DNA of 25,130 nt from a virus: positions 1 to 25,130 of IMG/VR virus record IMGVR_UViG_3300041809_002511. One strand, given 5' to 3'. Positions 21,764 to 25,130 of the stretch are shown here, piece after piece (position 1 is the stretch's first letter; the number at the start of each line of letters is the position of its first letter). Below the pieces are notes generated by a model. The model ran no database searches, had not been told where the DNA came from, and saw only the letters and a program-made list of their open reading frames with translations. The translations under genes were made by a program, and so were the position numbers.

Positions 21764-23839
21764 ATGACGGCCGCCCCCTCTTCCCTCCCGCGCCCTGGCG
21801 TTCAAGTCGTTCAGCAGTTTAGGGCTACCACTCCCACGGTGATTACGCCGACGCTCGTTCCGAACATCGTCGGTGTTTGTAAACAAATCGTCGATGTGCT
21901 GGTCTCCGACGGTGCTGGCGGACAAATCTTGAACTCGGAAGCGCTTATCAGCCTGCCTGCGCTTTTTGTCGCAGAAGCTGCCTCGGGCACACCGGCTGTC
22001 TACACGGGCCTCGACGGTCTGGAGCTTGTTCTAAGCATCAATGATGGCGTCGATGTCCCCATCGCGTTTTCGGACCCATCCGCGACAGGACTCACGGCCT
22101 CGACGGTCGTTTATCAGATCAATGCGATGCTGCAGCAACAAGGCGTGACTTCCGGGCAGGCCGTACTTCTGACCGACACAACGTGGGAGTTCGTCACGTT
22201 CGGCAAAGGACAGTTTCAATCCATTCTGGTCGACACCGGCACATCGCCCGTTGTCGCGACGGCGTTCGGCATCGGCATCGGACACACGTACGTGGGAATT
22301 GGTAACTACGACCAGTACGAAACGACGATTCCTGAAGTCGCTTTTCCCGATCCGCGTAGCAACTTGGCAGAACTCGCCATTGAGGCAGACAGCGTGCGCG
22401 TGTTTCTGTCGACGGGCAGCGGCGTAGGTATCAAAGAAGCCACGCGTACGGACACCTTTTTGCGCCGTGGGGTTGTAGCTACGTCCGCAGTACTGACATC
22501 GACGACGGACCTCACGGGGCTCACGTATCCGACGGCACTCCTCGGAAAGACGCTCACAATCAACGTGGATGGCGGCACGGATCAAACCATTACGTTCCCT
22601 GCGGCGGATGTTACTGGCACCGATGGCGTCGTCGCCGTCAGTGGAACAACGGTCACATTTACTTCCGCGACATTGGTTTACGCGGACTGCTACGTCGGGC
22701 AGACATTTACCTTTGTGGATTCCGTGCACGCGGGGAATACAGGCACCTTCGTTCTCACCGAGGTCAACTTGGTGGGTTCGCCACACGTGCAGTTCACCAA
22801 CGCAAGTGCCGTCGCTTCAACCGGCGTTCACTGGACCATCGTGTTCCCTGCGGATGCGGCGGACGTCCTGGCCTTTGTGCAGGCGGGTTTTTCTGGTGTG
22901 ACCGCGGCCCTCGATATCACGGGGGAGTACCTATCCATCACGGACAACTCCACGGGCACAAGTAGCGTGCTTACTTGGCGCTCGTCGAGTACCGCGCCGA
23001 TCGCTTTCCTTGTCGCCTCGAGTACAGGCGTTAGTATCGCCGCAATCGACGACGGCAATGGCGACGCGTACACGCCCCTTCTGCAGTTTGCAGGCTACAA
23101 CTTCACAGCAGCCGCCGCGAACGCGGTGCTTACGGCATCTTCGGCGCCGACGTACTCGGGCCTTGGCGGAAAGACGCTCACGATCAGTGATGGCGGCCAG
23201 CCCCAGACCATCGTGTTCACAGGCAGTGAGACGACAATCGCAGGCGCTACCAATAGCCTACAAGCGACCATTCAAGCCATCGTGGGCATTGCTGCCGGCG
23301 GAAATATTTCGGTGACAAGTTCGAGCGGCAAACTCGCGCTCACGAATACCAACTACGCCGGTGAAGACTCTATCGTGCATATCGTGGGCGGTACAGCCCT
23401 CGCGCTGCTCGATCCTGGCGTCACGCCGACGCTCGTTGCTGGCGCCGATGCCCGCGGCAATCCCTACCCGCCGGCCCCCGGCGATGAAATCTGGATCGAC
23501 GGCGCGCTCTATGCGCACGTGACGAAGGTTGCCTACGGGGGTAATGCAGCGGTCTTGCGCATCGACGCACAGGTGCCCGTCAACCCAGATGTGGGCACGC
23601 ACTTTTTCATCCAAGCGAAAAACCTTGTGATGCCCCCGCTTACAAACCGACCGATTCCGGACTTGTACTTGGACCTGTCGGACAACGTGTACATCAAGGC
23701 GAGCCTTCTGCGCGACTTTACCGGCGCGCCTATCTCACGGCGCGCCTATCTCAGTGAACACACCCATCTACTTGTCCTACAGCGCCGTGCGCCTGGATAC
23801 GACGGCTCTCGCAACGAATCCCGGTCTTCTACGCTATGA
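21764..23839 (+). CDS. Contractile tail sheath protein, N-terminal part (frameshifted)
   Basis: The tail sheath surrounds the tube and contracts to inject DNA. The 691-codon frame begins with the sheath-type start RPGVQVVQQFRATTPTVITP. It then carries several inserted beta-sandwich-like units: about 87-170 (FSDPSATGL), 258-300 (GKTLTINVDGGTDQTITF), 360-425 and 466-550 (GKTLTISDGGQPQTIVF). The core resumes near 560-658 (GDEIWIDGALYAHV, LSDNVYIKASLLRDF). After residue 658 a tandem 16-bp duplication shifts the frame; the last 33 codons (RRAYLSEHTHLL...) are out-of-frame readthrough ending at 23839. AAGGA lies 13 bases before the ATG, a poor spacing, and a 5-codon mini-ORF (21742-21759) sits in between. 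Other sheaths are roughly 400-700 residues; this one would exceed 1,100 if repaired. Confidence 0.8.
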   Translation: MTAAPSSLPRPGVQVVQQFRATTPTVITPTLVPNIVGVCKQIVDVLVSDGAGGQILNSEALISLPALFVAEAASGTPAVYTGLDGLELVLSINDGVDVPIAFSDPSATGLTASTVVYQINAMLQQQGVTSGQAVLLTDTTWEFVTFGKGQFQSILVDTGTSPVVATAFGIGIGHTYVGIGNYDQYETTIPEVAFPDPRSNLAELAIEADSVRVFLSTGSGVGIKEATRTDTFLRRGVVATSAVLTSTTDLTGLTYPTALLGKTLTINVDGGTDQTITFPAADVTGTDGVVAVSGTTVTFTSATLVYADCYVGQTFTFVDSVHAGNTGTFVLTEVNLVGSPHVQFTNASAVASTGVHWTIVFPADAADVLAFVQAGFSGVTAALDITGEYLSITDNSTGTSSVLTWRSSSTAPIAFLVASSTGVSIAAIDDGNGDAYTPLLQFAGYNFTAAAANAVLTASSAPTYSGLGGKTLTISDGGQPQTIVFTGSETTIAGATNSLQATIQAIVGIAAGGNISVTSSSGKLALTNTNYAGEDSIVHIVGGTALALLDPGVTPTLVAGADARGNPYPPAPGDEIWIDGALYAHVTKVAYGGNAAVLRIDAQVPVNPDVGTHFFIQAKNLVMPPLTNRPIPDLYLDLSDNVYIKASLLRDFTGAPISRRAYLSEHTHLLVLQRRAPGYDGSRNESRSSTL
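23722..23753 (+). repeat. Perfect 16-bp tandem duplication inside the sheath gene
   Basis: CGGCGCGCCTATCTCA occurs twice without a gap (23722-23737 and 23738-23753). Each copy contains the 8-base palindrome GGCGCGCC. Because 16 is not a multiple of three, the second copy shifts the sheath frame by one base. Deleting one copy joins ...FTGAPIS to VNTPIYLSYSAVRLD in a single open frame. Confidence 0.95.
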
Positions 23840-25130
23840 AGACACGACAACGCTCGACAACGATCTCGGACCTACAACGGCCGACAATCCGCTGACACTC
23901 GGGATGTTCTTCGCGTTGATCAACGCGCCGGGCATTCAGGTTACCGGCCTCGGCGTCGACGAAGTCAGTGATCTCGAACCCTTTGGAACAGTGGAGGCCT
24001 TTACCCGTGCCGCCGAATTCCTTGAGGGCTTTGAGGTGTACGCCATCGCGCCGTTGACGCACGACATGAGCATCGCGCAAATCTTCAACACCCACGTGCA
24101 GTTCATGTCCGAGCCCACGTCGCGCGGTGAGCGCATCGTCATCTTCAATCCGTCGATGCCGACCAACGCCCTCGATAACCTTGTCGCCAGTGCCACAAAT
24201 GGCGATGCACTAAGTACGACGACGTTCGATACCAAGATCAACAACCTCACGACGCTGCTACAGAATGCCGGCGTCAGCCCAGTAGGCGTCATCCCCGTCT
24301 CGGCCGGCGTCTTCCTTGAAGTCGCTTCGAGCTCGCTGGTGTTCTCCGTACTTCAAGTGAGCGGCTCGCAGATCACGGTGCGCACTACCGCAGGACAATT
24401 CCCCAGCGGCACGAACAACGACGACTTCTACGCAGAGACTACGCTGCCTTTGCCGATCATCGCGGCGACTTTCTCCATCTTCGTGCGCGGTCTGCCTCTT
24501 GTGACCGTCTCGGGAACCATGGACAAGAATGCCGTCGCAGCCACGGTCAATGCTATGGGTGCATCCTTCTCACAACGCCGGTTCTGGATGACGGAACCGG
24601 ATCGTTGCACGGCGACTATCGGCGGCGTCACCCAGATCATCGACGGCTTCTACCTTAATGCGGCCCACGCGGGCGCAATTGGGCAGCAACCTCCACAACA
24701 GTCATTCACCAACTTCCCCCTCACTGGTTTCGTCGGCGTCAAGGGCAGCAATGACACCTTCAGCGAGTCCCAGCTCGATGTCATGGCGGGCGGCGGGGTC
24801 ACCATCTACATTCAAGACGTCGCGTCTTCGCCGGTGTACGCGCGTATGGCGCTTACTACGGATCTCACCAGCGTTGAAACGCGCACGGATTCGGTCACCA
24901 AGGTCGTCGACTTCACCGCGAAGTTTATGCGTTCTTCCCTGCGTTCCTTCATCGGGCGCTTCAACATCGCACAGGGCTTCTTGGATACCTTGGGCCTTGT
25001 GACCCAGGGCTTGTTCGGGTTCCTCGGCGAGGCGGGCGTGCTGATCGGCGGTTCTCTCGACAATGTCATTCAAGATGAAAACGAGCGAGACAGTGTCCTG
25101 CTCGACTGCACCTTAGATGTACCTATTCCA
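23754..25130 (+). pseudogene. Contractile tail sheath protein, C-terminal part (out of frame, cut by window edge)
   Basis: From 23754 (GTG AAC ACA CCC) the third frame is open to the last base, 459 codons with no stop. It reads VNTPIYLSYSAVRLDTTALA, then a helical/beta core (VSDLEPFGTVEAFTRAAEFL; MSIAQIFNTHVQFMSEPTSR). It ends with the region best conserved in sheath proteins: GGGVTIYIQDVASSPVYARM, LTTDLTSVETRTDSVTKVVD and RSSLRSFIGRFN. No start codon with a ribosome-binding site precedes it, so it cannot easily be a separate gene; it is the continuation of the frame broken by the 16-bp duplication. The stop lies beyond the window. Confidence 0.85.

Noticed and set aside
22031-22786. 251-codon minus-strand frame in the sheath gene
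   Set aside because: Antisense to a clear sheath domain region; no start signals.
23700-23840. Programmed ribosomal frameshift in the sheath gene
   Set aside because: There is no slippery run; an exact 16-bp duplication explains the frame change fully.
1-25130. Apparent excess of the word AGTAC
   Set aside because: By eye it is about twice as common as base composition predicts, but Lys-Tyr, Glu-Tyr and Ser-Thr codon pairs explain most copies; no positional pattern was seen.

Overview
This window is a stretch of a tailed bacteriophage (or prophage) genome carrying the DNA-packaging, capsid, neck and first tail genes of a contractile-tailed (myovirus-type) phage. The evidence is a large terminase, an S78-like prohead protease, a scaffold-like acidic protein, a major capsid protein behind a very strong ribosome-binding site, connector-type proteins and a tail sheath protein, in the usual order for tailed phages. 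The DNA is fairly G+C-rich, genes are packed tightly with start/stop overlaps, and no host gene, tRNA, CRISPR array, integrase or insertion sequence was seen. The host cannot be named from the sequence. Large gene sizes and many extra virion proteins suggest a large phage, but this is inference.

Layout. 1-1053: end of a long unrecognised gene, closed by a hairpin terminator. 1100-5650: packaging region, where plus-strand genes (two hypotheticals, then the terminase large subunit) are interleaved with three short minus-strand genes, one of them a helix-turn-helix protein. 5650-8714: two hypothetical virion-type proteins and the prohead protease. 8799-14122: scaffold-like protein, a long glycine-zipper protein, a coiled-coil protein, a probable decoration protein and the major capsid protein, closed by a terminator. 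14207-21731: eight genes (O to V in order), including connector candidates, a small beta-domain protein, a 719-residue protein with an N-terminal ferritin-like helical bundle, another long glycine-zipper protein, a protein with an FN3-like domain and a Cys cluster, and a neck/tail-terminator candidate. 21764-25130: a very large tail sheath gene, interrupted by a frameshift and running off the right edge.

How the genes work together. The terminase pumps DNA into a prohead built from the major capsid protein around a scaffold; the protease then matures the prohead. At least ten proteins, nearly all in the head block, repeat a short Lys-x-Ala signature (most often KTA, followed by small residues). 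It is absent from the terminase, the major capsid protein and the sheath. I infer that it is either the protease cleavage signal or a capsid-targeting tag for a large set of internal head proteins. Several of these also carry glycine-zipper segments like those of membrane-inserting proteins, which would suit proteins ejected with the DNA.

The most concrete anomaly is a perfect 16-bp tandem duplication at 23722-23753 that breaks the sheath reading frame; removing one copy restores one long sheath protein.
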